A stretch of 64,000 nt of DNA from Bacteroidota bacterium (GTDB taxonomy: Bacteria > Bacteroidota > Bacteroidia > B-17B0 > Aurantibacillaceae), in assembly GCA_016711805.1 (NCBI GenBank), contig JADJSH010000010.1, positions 62,001 through 126,000 on the forward strand, read 5' to 3'. A program made the translations under genes and the position numbers. Below, piece after piece: positions 7,966 to 16,934 of this stretch. Every line of letters starts with the position of its first letter. Within the stretch, counting starts at the first letter, position 1. The notes below the pieces were generated by a model. That model saw only the letters and a program-made list of their open reading frames with translations. It was not told the origin of the DNA and did not search any database.

Positions 7966-9812
7966 CCTATTTTTTGTAACTGATAATTAGAATATTTATA
8001 AATACTTGTTGCTTTGTTTTCAAAACCAGTTTCAGTATCAGGTCTAAAAAATTTATAATCGGTAAAAATTCCCCTCCAATTATTTTTATCTAAATTAAAA
8101 AAGAAATCAGGTCCTATTGTTTTTAGGTGAGATAAATAGTACATAGCAACATCATGTCCTTCAAAATAAGATTCAGAAGGATCGGCAATGTAAAATTCTT
8201 GATAATGCTTAGCTAATTGGCGTGTTGTAGAATCCTTTAGATCAATATGATTGGTTTCAGCAAAATGAAAATTCAGTACATTTAAATAATCTTGATCTAA
8301 ATTATCAATATTAGCAACACTACTAAACCCCATTAAAGTAATGTCTTTTTTATCAGAATAAACCGATAATTGAGTTATAAAATCCTGCAAATACACTAAA
8401 TTGTTGGTGAATAATACTACGACATTTTTTTTACCAGCAACATAAGCACCTTTAACTCCTGCCAATCCTTTTACTTCAACGATACTATCTTTTAATGAAC
8501 GTTTATGATTGATTAAGCCTTCATTATATTGATTTTTAAAAGATTTATTGTAAGCTTGGTCTTTTGTGGTAGCATTCACTAAAATCATTCGAGTATCAGA
8601 TAAAGAATCTAAACTATAATCCGCTAAATTTTCAATTAAGGTATAAACAGATGGTGTTATTTTACTGACCATCGGATTATCAAATAAAATTTTGTTGTGT
8701 TGTATAACAGGAGAAATAATTGGTATATGATTTTCTTTAGCATATTTGGATACTATTTTAAATACACTTGAATATAATGGCCCGAAAATTACATCTTGTG
8801 ATTTAAACTCAACCGTTTTGCAAATCGCCTCTATTTTTGCTGAATCTCTATCATCCGTGTCATATATATGAATATTTACATCAAAATCTTTTGAAACTAA
8901 TGAATCAACTGCTTTTTTAAATCCTATATAAAAATCTAGAGCTAAAGATTGTGTTTGCGGAAAAGAGGCTTTTGCTCTTGTCAAGTCATCTATATTGATG
9001 CTTTCAACTTCATCCAATTTAAATGGTAAAAACAAGGCGACATTGTACGACGCTTTTTTAGCTTTATGAAAAGTTGTTGTATCTTTTACAACGGTTGTAG
9101 TTAAAGTATTTGAAGATGTTATTGAACTTGAAACAACTGAAGTAGTTAATGCTTTTTGTGCTGAAACTTTTAAAACTTGTCCTTGTTTGATGCCATCTTT
9201 AGCTTCTGGATTCCACTTCAATAAATCATCTTGCGATATATTTAACTTTTTAGAAATCCCGTATAATGTCTCACTTTGTTGCACAGTATATAAATCAGAA
9301 GTTGTAGCAACTGTACTTGTATTCGTTTGAGGCTTTGTGGTTGCTGTTGTATTTTTCTTTTTCTCTCCTACAATAACATATTCCCCTTCTTTCAATCCTC
9401 CGCTAATAGTAGGATTAAAAGTGGCTAGTTTTTTCTCGTCAATATTGTATTTTTTAGTGATGCCATAAATCGTTTCTCCCTTAGATATTTTGTGATAAAC
9501 ATATTTATTAGTATCAATGGCATTAGACGATTGTTTTGTCAATAAACTCTCAAACGGAATTTTTAATTCTTGTCCTGGTTTTAATCCATCAATAGCTTCA
9601 TCATTTTCAGCTAAAATAGAATTTACATCCATATTGTAGGTTTTGGCAATAGCATATAAGCTTTGACCTTTTTCTACTTTGTGGATATAATATTTTTTAC
9701 CGTTAATGGTTTTAACGTCTGTTGATTTAGTCTGAGAAAAGAGAGCACTAGGCAGTATGCAGCACGCAATCGTTAAAATAAATATCAAATATGATGTTTT
9801 TATTTTGGTCAT
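7956..9812 (-). CDS. LysM-repeat periplasmic protein fused to a PBP1-type ligand-binding domain
   Basis: 618 residues. Signal peptide ending SALFSQ; three LysM repeats (about residues 42-86, 105-150 and 173-216, each with a G-E/Q-S/T-L/I-Y-x-I core); a Thr/Ser-rich linker; then a type-1 periplasmic-binding-like domain to the end (YNVALFLPFKLDE, DVIFGPLYSS, NHIPIISPVIQ). LysM should anchor it to peptidoglycan. This architecture is common in Bacteroidota next to guaA and resembles LpoA/YraM-type binding folds; its ligand is not known. First gene of a LysM-hemF-DUF502 run. Confidence 0.85.
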   Translation of the reverse strand: MTKIKTSYLIFILTIACCILPSALFSQTKSTDVKTINGKKYYIHKVEKGQSLYAIAKTYNMDVNSILAENDEAIDGLKPGQELKIPFESLLTKQSSNAIDTNKYVYHKISKGETIYGITKKYNIDEKKLATFNPTISGGLKEGEYVIVGEKKKNTTATTKPQTNTSTVATTSDLYTVQQSETLYGISKKLNISQDDLLKWNPEAKDGIKQGQVLKVSAQKALTTSVVSSSITSSNTLTTTVVKDTTTFHKAKKASYNVALFLPFKLDEVESINIDDLTRAKASFPQTQSLALDFYIGFKKAVDSLVSKDFDVNIHIYDTDDRDSAKIEAICKTVEFKSQDVIFGPLYSSVFKIVSKYAKENHIPIISPVIQHNKILFDNPMVSKITPSVYTLIENLADYSLDSLSDTRMILVNATTKDQAYNKSFKNQYNEGLINHKRSLKDSIVEVKGLAGVKGAYVAGKKNVVVLFTNNLVYLQDFITQLSVYSDKKDITLMGFSSVANIDNLDQDYLNVLNFHFAETNHIDLKDSTTRQLAKHYQEFYIADPSESYFEGHDVAMYYLSHLKTIGPDFFFNLDKNNWRGIFTDYKFFRPDTETGFENKATSIYKYSNYQLQKIGWK

Positions 9813-9873
9813 GTGTATACTTTACTACTTAAAATTAAACTGCTTACTGATTTATTTTTTACTGTTAACTGAA

Positions 9874-11403
9874 CTATTCCCACTCAATAGTAGCTGGCGG
9901 TTTAGAGCTAATGTCGTACACTACTCTATTTACTCCTTTTACTTTATTGATGATATCGTTAGAGACTTTTGCTAAAAACTCATATGGTAAATGACACCAA
10001 TCAGCAGTCATACCATCTGTAGAAGATACAGCACGAAGTGCCACTACTTTTTCATATGTACGTTCATCACCCATTACACCAACACTTTGTATTGGTAATA
10101 AAATAGCGCCTGCTTGCCAAACAGTGTCATACAATCCAGCAGATTTTAAACCATCAATAAAAATAGCATCTACATTTTGTAATAAATCAACTTTCTCTGG
10201 TGTAATATCTCCTAAAATACGAATGGCTAAACCTGGTCCTGGGAAAGGATGACGGCCAATTAAGGCTGGGTCAATTCCTAAAGCTCTACCCACTCGTCTT
10301 ACTTCATCTTTAAATAAACTGCGTAAAGGTTCAACAACTGATAATTTCATATAATCAGGCAAACCTCCTACATTATGGTGTGATTTAATAGTAGCTGATG
10401 GTCCGTTAACTGATAAACTTTCAATCACGTCAGGATAAATAGTTCCTTGCCCTAACCATTTAGCATCTGTAATTGTTTTCGATTCATCATCAAAAACATC
10501 TACAAAGGCTTTACCAATGGCTTTACGTTTACCTTCAGGATCAGAAATATTTTTTAAAGCATCGTAAAAACGTTGTTTAGCATTTACACCTTTCACGTTT
10601 AGTCCCATGCCTTTGTATGATTCTAATACATTTTCAAATTCATTTTTACGTAATAATCCGTTGTCAACAAAAATGCAATGTAAATTAGCTCCAATAGCTT
10701 TGTGTAATAATACAGCCGCTACTGAACTATCAACCCCACCCGATAAACCTAAAACAACTTTATCGTTACCTAATTTTTCTTTTAGTTCTTTAACCGTAAC
10801 ATCAATAAAGGAATCAGATGTCCAATTACCTTTGCAACCACAAATACCTTTTACGAAATTTTGTAATAAAGTAGCACCTTCTGTTGAATGGTAAACTTCT
10901 GGGTGAAACTGAATTCCCCATGTTTGCTCATTAGTAATTGCAAATCCTGCTACTTTTACATCGTGCGTGCTAGCAATGATATTATAATTTGCTGGGACTT
11001 TTAAAATTGTATCTGCATGACTCATCCATACTTGCGACTCATTACTGATTTCTTTAAATAATGGATTATTGTCTTCTACAAAACTTAAGTTTGCTCTCCC
11101 GTATTCGCGAGAGTTAGATTTACCAACTTCGCCACCATAAAAATGAGCTAATAATTGAGCACCATAGCAAATACCTAATAAAGGTAATTTACCTTTAATA
11201 TTATCTAAATTAGGGTTTAATGGGTTTTCTTGTCGCACACTGTGTGGACTACCAGATAAAATAACGCCTTTAATATCAGGTGTTAGTTCTGGAATTTTAT
11301 TAAAAGGGTGGATTTCGCAATACACGTTCATTTCTCGTAAACGACGAGCAATTAATTGTGTGAATTGTGAACCAAAGTCGAGGATTAAAATTTGTTCTTG
11401 CAT
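9874..11403 (-). CDS. guaA: GMP synthase (glutamine-hydrolysing)
   Basis: Aminates XMP to GMP. The class I glutamine amidotransferase domain has nucleophile Cys79 in GICYGAQLL and the HPEVYH triad segment; the ATP pyrophosphatase domain has the P-loop LSGGVDSS; the C-terminal dimerisation domain ends in KPPATIEWE. I chose MQEQILILDFG (11403) over an ATG four codons upstream because the -7 element at 11413-11420 would put that codon upstream of transcription. 509 residues, normal length. Confidence 0.97.
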   Translation of the reverse strand: MQEQILILDFGSQFTQLIARRLREMNVYCEIHPFNKIPELTPDIKGVILSGSPHSVRQENPLNPNLDNIKGKLPLLGICYGAQLLAHFYGGEVGKSNSREYGRANLSFVEDNNPLFKEISNESQVWMSHADTILKVPANYNIIASTHDVKVAGFAITNEQTWGIQFHPEVYHSTEGATLLQNFVKGICGCKGNWTSDSFIDVTVKELKEKLGNDKVVLGLSGGVDSSVAAVLLHKAIGANLHCIFVDNGLLRKNEFENVLESYKGMGLNVKGVNAKQRFYDALKNISDPEGKRKAIGKAFVDVFDDESKTITDAKWLGQGTIYPDVIESLSVNGPSATIKSHHNVGGLPDYMKLSVVEPLRSLFKDEVRRVGRALGIDPALIGRHPFPGPGLAIRILGDITPEKVDLLQNVDAIFIDGLKSAGLYDTVWQAGAILLPIQSVGVMGDERTYEKVVALRAVSSTDGMTADWCHLPYEFLAKVSNDIINKVKGVNRVVYDISSKPPATIEWE

Positions 11404-11412
11404 AGTAGCTAA

Positions 11413-11420
11413 CAAAGATA
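11413..11420 (-). promoter_or_regulatory. -7 element of guaA
   Basis: TATCTTTG on the minus strand is an exact TAnnTTTG match. It ends 9 nt before the ATG at 11403, so the 5' leader would be only a few bases. No clear TTTG was found 19 nt upstream. Confidence 0.5.
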
Positions 11421-11481
11421 GCTAAATCTTTTGTTTTAGAGGAATAGCAAAGGAAAAAATAGTGTGAAAAAGAGTGAAAAA

Positions 11482-11589
11482 TTAATCTTTGTTTCTCATG
11501 AATTTCACTAAAGTATAAATACCCAAACTAAAAATTCCAGCTATTAATAAAAGGATAAAGTAATCGCTTATTTCTAAGGCAGACTTCAT
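11482..11589 (-). CDS. Small single-pass membrane peptide (35 residues)
   Basis: ATG at 11589, stop at 11482. The peptide starts MKSALEISDY, has one hydrophobic helix (FILLLIAGIFSLGIYTLV) and a basic tail KFMRNKD, so an N-out/C-in helix is likely. It begins 5 bp after the stop of the response-regulator gene and is in the same direction. The coherent layout of acidic N-terminus, helix and positive tail argues for a real gene; there is no clear Shine-Dalgarno. Role unknown. Confidence 0.55.
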   Translation of the reverse strand: MKSALEISDYFILLLIAGIFSLGIYTLVKFMRNKD

Positions 11590-11594
11590 AAATA

Positions 11595-12251
11595 TTAAGC
11601 AACTAATAATTTATTCTTCACGGCAAACATTACAATTCCTGCTGTATTAGGAATATCCAACTTAGCCATGATATTTTTACGGTGAGTGTTTACTGTATGG
11701 GTACTCAACTCTAACTTATCAGCAATTAATTTATTAGATAATCCTTCAGAAATTAAACGAATCACATCTAATTCTCTGTCAGTAATACCTAAACCTTGGC
11801 ATGAAACTTTATCTAACTCTGGTCTCATTATTTCTAAATCTTGAGAATTAGCCAAGAAATAAGCTACTTTACCACATAAAAAACGTTCTCCGTTAAATGT
11901 TGCATGTAAAGCTTCAATAATTTCTTCTTTATCACACTCTTTTAATAAATAACTTCTTACCCCACTATCTAAAGCTGACTGCATTTCAGCTCTACTCATA
12001 TAATCTGTAATTGCTAATACCTGAAGTCGTTTAAACGTCTTAGTTAAAACTGAAATTTGTTTAGAACTAAAATTCAAAGATTGAAAATCCAATACTAAAA
12101 TTTTCGGTTTATTTTTTTTAATAGAAGAAACCAAATTATCGAAATTTTCATCTTCTGTATAATCTACCTCAAAATTCGCAGAAGTGCTTAATAATGTATA
12201 AAGCCCTAGTCTGCTTAAGTAGTTGTTATCTGCTATAAGAACTGATATCAT
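11595..12251 (-). CDS. NarL/LuxR-family response regulator
   Basis: 218 residues. N-terminal receiver domain with acidic pocket D8, phosphoacceptor Asp55 (ILVLDF), Thr in AITDY and Lys in YLLKEC; C-terminal LuxR helix-turn-helix from about residue 150 (ITDRELDVIRLISEG, SNKLIADKLELSTHTVNTHR). The second acidic-pocket residue is Asn (ADNN), a mild departure from the usual pair. The ATG at 12251 is preferred over one 12 codons upstream, since MISVLIADNN is the normal receiver start. No histidine kinase is adjacent. Confidence 0.88.
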   Translation of the reverse strand: MISVLIADNNYLSRLGLYTLLSTSANFEVDYTEDENFDNLVSSIKKNKPKILVLDFQSLNFSSKQISVLTKTFKRLQVLAITDYMSRAEMQSALDSGVRSYLLKECDKEEIIEALHATFNGERFLCGKVAYFLANSQDLEIMRPELDKVSCQGLGITDRELDVIRLISEGLSNKLIADKLELSTHTVNTHRKNIMAKLDIPNTAGIVMFAVKNKLLVA

Positions 12252-12355
12252 TGGTTTAAATACCTTATTTAGATTAATTTTAAACAAAGATACGTTTCAT
12301 ATCTGAATAACAAAATTTATCTTGAATTATTTATTAAAAAATGAATTGTTCATTT

Positions 12356-12928
12356 CTAATTCCATTTTTTAAATCCAACTCTAAATCCAGCACTTAAAGT
12401 TAAATTAGGCATCGAGTGGTTAATCATAAATAAATGCGTGTAGGCAACATGAACAACGGGATAAATTCCTAAGTATTTGTTTTTAATAAAGGAGTTGAAA
12501 TTATAGCCTAATTCAGCATTTAATCCTGTGCTATGCATAATATGAGCATTTGTTCCCATGATAGAAGAAGTTGGATGAGTCATAAATTCATCGCCCATAA
12601 CTTGATGCCCGTGAGCACCTCCAATCCCAACAAACAAACCCTTTATTAAACTTACTCTATAAGTAAATGTAATCAAAGTGCCTTGTTGATCAGGGTTTGC
12701 AATGTAAAGTTCTTTTACTCTAATGTCGATAGAACTAGGCCTATCAAATGCCATAAAAAAAGTGCCAATACTTGCATAAACGCCTCCCATGGGAGAGTTG
12801 TGATGCTGCATTCCTCCTACTATACCAATATCGATATAATTTTTGTGATGATTATTTAATTGCGAGAAACCTTTGTGTGTGAAACAAACAACTAAGCTTA
12901 GCAAAGCTAATCGATTTACGTTTTTCAT
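12356..12928 (-). CDS. Putative small outer-membrane beta-barrel protein
   Basis: 190 residues with a signal peptide ending KGFSQ. The mature part alternates Gly-rich turns with amphipathic strands (GGVYASIGTFFMAF, GTLITFTYRVSLI, SAGFRVGFKKW), consistent with an eight-stranded barrel whose last strand closes the chain. It contains many His and Met residues (MQHHNSPMGG, AHGHQVMGDEFMTH), more than usual. No specific family recognised. Confidence 0.65.
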   Translation of the reverse strand: MKNVNRLALLSLVVCFTHKGFSQLNNHHKNYIDIGIVGGMQHHNSPMGGVYASIGTFFMAFDRPSSIDIRVKELYIANPDQQGTLITFTYRVSLIKGLFVGIGGAHGHQVMGDEFMTHPTSSIMGTNAHIMHSTGLNAELGYNFNSFIKNKYLGIYPVVHVAYTHLFMINHSMPNLTLSAGFRVGFKKWN

Positions 12929-12997
12929 AATGGTTAGATTTTGGGGTTAACGTAAATATTGGTTTCATAGGCTATTATTTTTGTTTTAATTATGTGG

Positions 12998-13070
12998 CTT
13001 CGACGCCGCTCAGCCACCGAGTTTGGGCACTGAGCGAAGTCGAAGTGTACGCTTGCATCCCTCACGCGGG
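12998..13070. repeat. CTTCGAC...CTCAG palindrome plus fragment of the ~230 bp element
   Basis: CTTCGACGCCGCTCAG (12998-13013) and CTGAGCGAAGTCGAAG (13030-13045) form an imperfect hairpin; the same repeat is at 60229-60289. It runs directly into CGCTTGCATCCCTCACGCG (13050-13068), a sequence found inside the ~230 bp elements. The rest of the gap, 13071-13210, has an open minus-strand frame rich in hydrophobic residues but no start codon. Confidence 0.6.
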
Positions 13071-13210
13071 TTTATTTCAATTAGTAAGTTTTAGCTCCGT
13101 AAATAATTTCTGTGTAGTGGCAGATAAAGCTAAAGGAAAGGACGGTAGTGGTTTCGAAATATTCAAAATTAATCCTGTTCTAATGGTTATAATAAAGAAA
13201 ATAAAAAAAG

Positions 13211-14131
13211 TTACAGAGAAAATAATTGACCTTCGATAGCCAATTCTGTATTAGAAAAAATAGGTTTGGCTTCCTCTAAAAATTCTTCTAAATGGCCATA
13301 TCTAGCTGAGAAATGTCCTAAAATTAATTTTTGAGCATTTGCCAGAACCGCCATTTGAGCTGCTTGTTTGGCTGTACTATGAAAGGTTTGTTTGGCTCTA
13401 TCCTCCTTTTCTTCTAAAAAAGTAGATTCGTGGTACAACAAATCAACGTCTTTAATATCGTTTGATAATTCTTCAAAAAACTTGGTATCGCTACAAAAAG
13501 CATAGCTTCTTTGTTTAATGGGATCTAAAGTTAACTCGTTATTTTTAATGATATTCCCATTATTATCAATTGCATCTAACCCTTGTTTTAGCTTATGAAT
13601 TTCTGCAAAAGAGACATTCATCTTCTCAAGTTTGTATTTATCAATATTTCGGAATAACGGTTTTTCCTTAAATAAATAACCTGTAGTAGCAATTCTGTGC
13701 TTTAATGGCAAACTATAAACTTCTACTTTTTCATCTTCAAAAATCAATTGCTTGCTTGTATTTTGTGTGTAAACAAAATTTAAAGGATAATTCAAATACG
13801 TTTCAGAATGCTTATGAATCATATTTATGATTTCCTCTAATTCTTTTGGACCGTAAATGGTTAATTCATTTTTCCGCCCCAACAAATGCATACTTGCCAA
13901 AAAGCCAGGTAGTCCGTAAAAATGATCTCCATGCAAATGGCTAATAAAAATATGGTTCACACTTTGAAAACGAGCTTTGTATTTACGCATTTGCATTTGT
14001 GTTCCTTCTCCACAATCTATCAAAAAAAACCGCTCAGCTATATTTAATAACTGAGCGGTTGGATTTCGGTTTGCAGTAGGCGTTGCTGCACTACTACCTA
14101 ATATTAATAATTCGAAGGTTTGAGTTGACAT
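13211..14131 (-). CDS. rnz: Ribonuclease Z
   Basis: tRNA 3'-processing endonuclease of the metallo-beta-lactamase fold. Visible: N-terminal LGSSAATPTANRNPTAQLL, metal motif HLHGDH (residues ~64-69) followed by GLPGFL, the FCSDTK segment, YHESTF, and the C-terminal LGHFSARY. 306 residues, the short bacterial form. It lies in the pyrR-DinB-pyrB-cargo-rnz run on the minus strand. Its substrates would include tRNAs lacking an encoded CCA, as seen here. Confidence 0.96.
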   Translation of the reverse strand: MSTQTFELLILGSSAATPTANRNPTAQLLNIAERFFLIDCGEGTQMQMRKYKARFQSVNHIFISHLHGDHFYGLPGFLASMHLLGRKNELTIYGPKELEEIINMIHKHSETYLNYPLNFVYTQNTSKQLIFEDEKVEVYSLPLKHRIATTGYLFKEKPLFRNIDKYKLEKMNVSFAEIHKLKQGLDAIDNNGNIIKNNELTLDPIKQRSYAFCSDTKFFEELSNDIKDVDLLYHESTFLEEKEDRAKQTFHSTAKQAAQMAVLANAQKLILGHFSARYGHLEEFLEEAKPIFSNTELAIEGQLFSL

Positions 14132-14153
14132 ATAAAAGACCTTCGAAATTTAA

Positions 14154-15002
14154 TTAGTTATTTAAAACAATCATTCGTTTAGTAGCTTTTGCTCCTCTGT
14201 ATGTTAAAGTATAGATGTACGTTCCAGCTGCTAATTCAGAGGTATTAATGGTTACTTTATTTTCGCCAGTAACAGCTTTAATAGTTTGAGAAGTTGCAAT
14301 ATCTCCTAACATATTATACACTGTAACAGTTGCTTCATCATTTCCTTCCACATAAAATGTGATATCAGTAGTTAAAGAAGATGGATTAGGAAAATTTTGA
14401 GATAATATCATTCTATCATTTCCAAGACTTCTGATACCAGTTGGGTTATTTGGAGCAATATTTATGATATAATAATTTAAAGTTTGAGGAGGAGTTAATG
14501 TACCACTTCCACCCGATACGTTTGGAGATGCAGGACAAGCACCAAATGCTGGAGTCATAAATGGAGTTACTTTTAAACTTAAAGTATATGAACCTGCTGT
14601 AGTAGGCGTTCCATAAATACTGGCACAGTTATTAGCATTTCCAGCAAATTTTAAAGAAGGTGCGCCATTAACAGTTCCATTTGCCACTGCTGGTGTTGAA
14701 GAACCAATCATTAACCCTGGAGGTAAACCATAATTATTAGTTGAAGGCGATGTTAATTCGAAACGATTAAAACAAAAAGTAATACCAGAAGACGTGGTAT
14801 CCTTTGGAACTTTAACAGTAATATTTTGAACATAAGGTACACCTATAGTTCCAGAAATAAAATTTGTAGCACTATCTGGATAAACTCCAACTTTATTACT
14901 AGCAATAAAAGTTGGATTTAGCGAGCATGTTGGAACCGTTTGGGCGATAACAGAAGCAATACTTGCTACAATTGTAAAAATAGTAAAGTAGATTTTTTTC
15001 AT
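14154..15002 (-). CDS. Secreted protein with type A T9SS C-terminal sorting domain
   Basis: 282 residues: signal peptide ending SVIAQ, an Ig-like middle part with the putative-Ig hallmark IYGTPTTAGSYTLSLKV, and a C-terminal sorting domain of about 80 residues (LSQNFPNPSS, then YNMLGD, ELAAGTYIYTL, KRMIVLNN). The domain sends the protein through the type IX secretion system to the cell surface. Cys residues in the N-terminal half may form disulfides. Ligand or enzymatic role unknown. Confidence 0.88.
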   Translation of the reverse strand: MKKIYFTIFTIVASIASVIAQTVPTCSLNPTFIASNKVGVYPDSATNFISGTIGVPYVQNITVKVPKDTTSSGITFCFNRFELTSPSTNNYGLPPGLMIGSSTPAVANGTVNGAPSLKFAGNANNCASIYGTPTTAGSYTLSLKVTPFMTPAFGACPASPNVSGGSGTLTPPQTLNYYIINIAPNNPTGIRSLGNDRMILSQNFPNPSSLTTDITFYVEGNDEATVTVYNMLGDIATSQTIKAVTGENKVTINTSELAAGTYIYTLTYRGAKATKRMIVLNN

Positions 15003-15025
15003 AAATTATGTTTTTAATTAATAAT

Positions 15026-15043
15026 CGGATTATATCTAATCCG
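15026..15043. promoter_or_regulatory. Small hairpin in the leader of the T9SS cargo gene
   Basis: CGGATTA / TAATCCG is a perfect 7 bp stem with loop TATC, about 24 bp upstream of the ATG at 15002. It could be an operator or an mRNA structure; nothing else supports a specific role. Confidence 0.3.
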
Positions 15044-15142
15044 TGTTAGTTTAGTTATAGTAAATTTAAAACTAATTCAGTATTTATACAGAATTTAACA
15101 GGTGTTTTTTAACGTAAAGTTTTAAACAAGAAAATGTAAATA

Positions 15143-16067
15143 CTATTGGCGACCAGCCAATAAAAACATAACAGCCATGCGAACCGCAACGCCATTTTCT
15201 ACCTGATCTAATATAATAGATTGGTCACTATCAGCAACATCACTCGTAATTTCAACTCCACGGTTAATAGGACCTGGATGCATAATCACGATTTTTTTGG
15301 AAAGAGAATCAAGTAATGTTTTATCTAAACCGTATAACATCGTGTACTCTCTTATAGATGGGAAGAACTTAATATCTTGTCTTTCTAATTGAATGCGCAG
15401 CATATTTGCGACGTCACACCATTCTAATGTTTTTCGTAAATCTGTTTCAACCGACACACCTAAACTTTCTATGTATTTAGGAATCAATGTTGTAGGGCCA
15501 CATACTTTAACTTCTGCTCCTAGTTTTTGTAGACAAAATATATTGGACAAAGCAACTCTTGAATGTAAGATATCTCCAATGATGGCGATTTTTCTTCCTT
15601 TTAAATTGCCTAGCTTTTCTTGCATAGAAAAAGCATCAAGCAATGCTTGAGTTGGATGTTCGTGAGCTCCATCACCTGCATTTACAATTTTAGCATTTAC
15701 TTTTTTTGATAAAAATTCAGCCGCTCCTGCGCTTGCATGGCGCATCACAACCATATCCACTTTCATGGCTAAAATATTATTGACAGTATCAATTAGAGTT
15801 TCTCCTTTTTTAACAGAAGAAGAAGATGCAGAGAAATTAACCACATCAGCACTTAGGCGCTTTTGGGCTAATTCAAATGATAAACGAGTACGGGTTGAGT
15901 TTTCGAAAAATAAGTTGGCAACTGTTAAATCTCTTAAAGAAGGTACTTTTTTAATGGGACGATTTAATAACTTCTTTAAAATTGGTAGCGGTATCTAATA
16001 TTAATTCAATATCGTTTTTAGTGATATATTTTATTCCTAAAAGATGGTTGACGCTTAAGTTGCTCAT
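15143..16067 (-). pseudogene. pyrB: Aspartate carbamoyltransferase catalytic subunit (single frameshift)
   Basis: Second step of pyrimidine synthesis. The ATG at 16067 (MSNLSVNHLLG) opens a frame that stops after about 38 codons; removing one base from the T run at 15963-15965 joins it to the rest and gives 307 residues, the family length. Across the joint one reads the carbamoyl-phosphate motif FFENSTRTRLSF, then GDGAHEHPTQALLD and HPGPINRGVEI, all intact. Since every catalytic block is preserved, a sequencing error is more likely than decay. The undisturbed frame is 15143-15844. It follows DinB by 3 bp and lies downstream of pyrR remains. Confidence 0.92.
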
Positions 16068-16070
16068 AGT

Positions 16071-16577
16071 TTATAAATATCTTTCTTTAATAACGTTGAT
16101 ATGATGTTGTGCATGTCCACATAACATGAACCCAAGCGATAATACATTGGTTTCACCTGAAGCCATTTGACCTTTTAACAATAATTCTTTTTCAGATAAC
16201 TGCCTGAAAAACAAAATATTAGACAGTCTTACTGAATCAAATTCATCAGCTAAAATTTGAGCATTGGTATTAGTCAAATTTGCATTGGCAGCGTATAAAT
16301 TTTCATCAAATGGTAACACTTTTTGGTTATCACCTCTTGCAAAACGTAAAGCTCTGTAACTTAAAATACGCTCCGTATCGATAATGTGATTAATTACTTG
16401 TTTTACTGTCCATTTTCCATCATCATAAAAATAATTTAATTTTTGACGAGGAATATCTTCAATAAAATCTAACACCATTTGATGGTTAGCCTTTAAGGCT
16501 GAAATAATATCTCCTTCTGGAACAAGGTCGATATATTGAGAGAAATAAGGTATATGATCTTTTGCTAATGGTCTCAT
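16071..16577 (-). CDS. DinB-like metal-dependent protein
   Basis: 168 residues, four-helix DinB/YfiT-type fold. Metal-ligand histidines are seen in QVINHIIDTERIL and CGHAQHHINVIKERY at the C-terminus, the standard three-His arrangement. Members act as thiol S-transferases or are uncharacterised damage-inducible proteins. It sits between the pyrR remnant (1 bp gap) and pyrB (3 bp gap), so it is in the pyrimidine operon by position; no functional link is evident. Confidence 0.85.
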   Translation of the reverse strand: MRPLAKDHIPYFSQYIDLVPEGDIISALKANHQMVLDFIEDIPRQKLNYFYDDGKWTVKQVINHIIDTERILSYRALRFARGDNQKVLPFDENLYAANANLTNTNAQILADEFDSVRLSNILFFRQLSEKELLLKGQMASGETNVLSLGFMLCGHAQHHINVIKERYL

Positions 16578-16578
16578 T

Positions 16579-16886
16579 TTATTTGTCTATCAATGTTACT
16601 CTATCTTTTTTATCTGTTTCTGCCCACTCTACTTTTACATTTTGCGTTTCTATCGAATCAATTACTAACCCAATATATTTTGCTTGAATTGGAACATGGC
16701 GACGATTTTTTTCTTTAAAATACCTTCTAATAATTTTTGGATACGGTGTGCCAAATAAATGCCACGAGGCTGTAAGCCTATGATAACTGTATTACTAAAA
16801 TCGTTGTGAACTTCTATTAATTGATAGCAAAGGCGAGTAAGAGTAACTTCTAATTGTTTATTTTCTAATAAAACTCTTGGCTTCAC
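16579..16886 (-). pseudogene. pyrR: pyrR remnant with a large internal deletion
   Basis: The first ~58 codons match the start of PyrR (TLTRLCYQLIE, NTVIIGLQPRGIYLAHRIQ). At about 16705-16715 the reading jumps, in another frame, to the PyrR C-terminus (NRRHVPIQAKYIG, IDSIETQNVKVEW), ending at 16579. PyrR is normally about 175-185 residues; here only ~100 are left. The missing middle holds the Arg-Asp-Asp segment and the PRPP-binding motif (consensus VVLIDDVLYTGR), so neither uracil phosphoribosyltransferase activity nor normal regulation can be expected. Unlike the other broken genes this is not a one-base change. Confidence 0.85.
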
Positions 16887-16934
16887 AGGTTTAATTTTTT
16901 AAAAGTAGCAATTTTCTTAATACAAAAGAATAGA

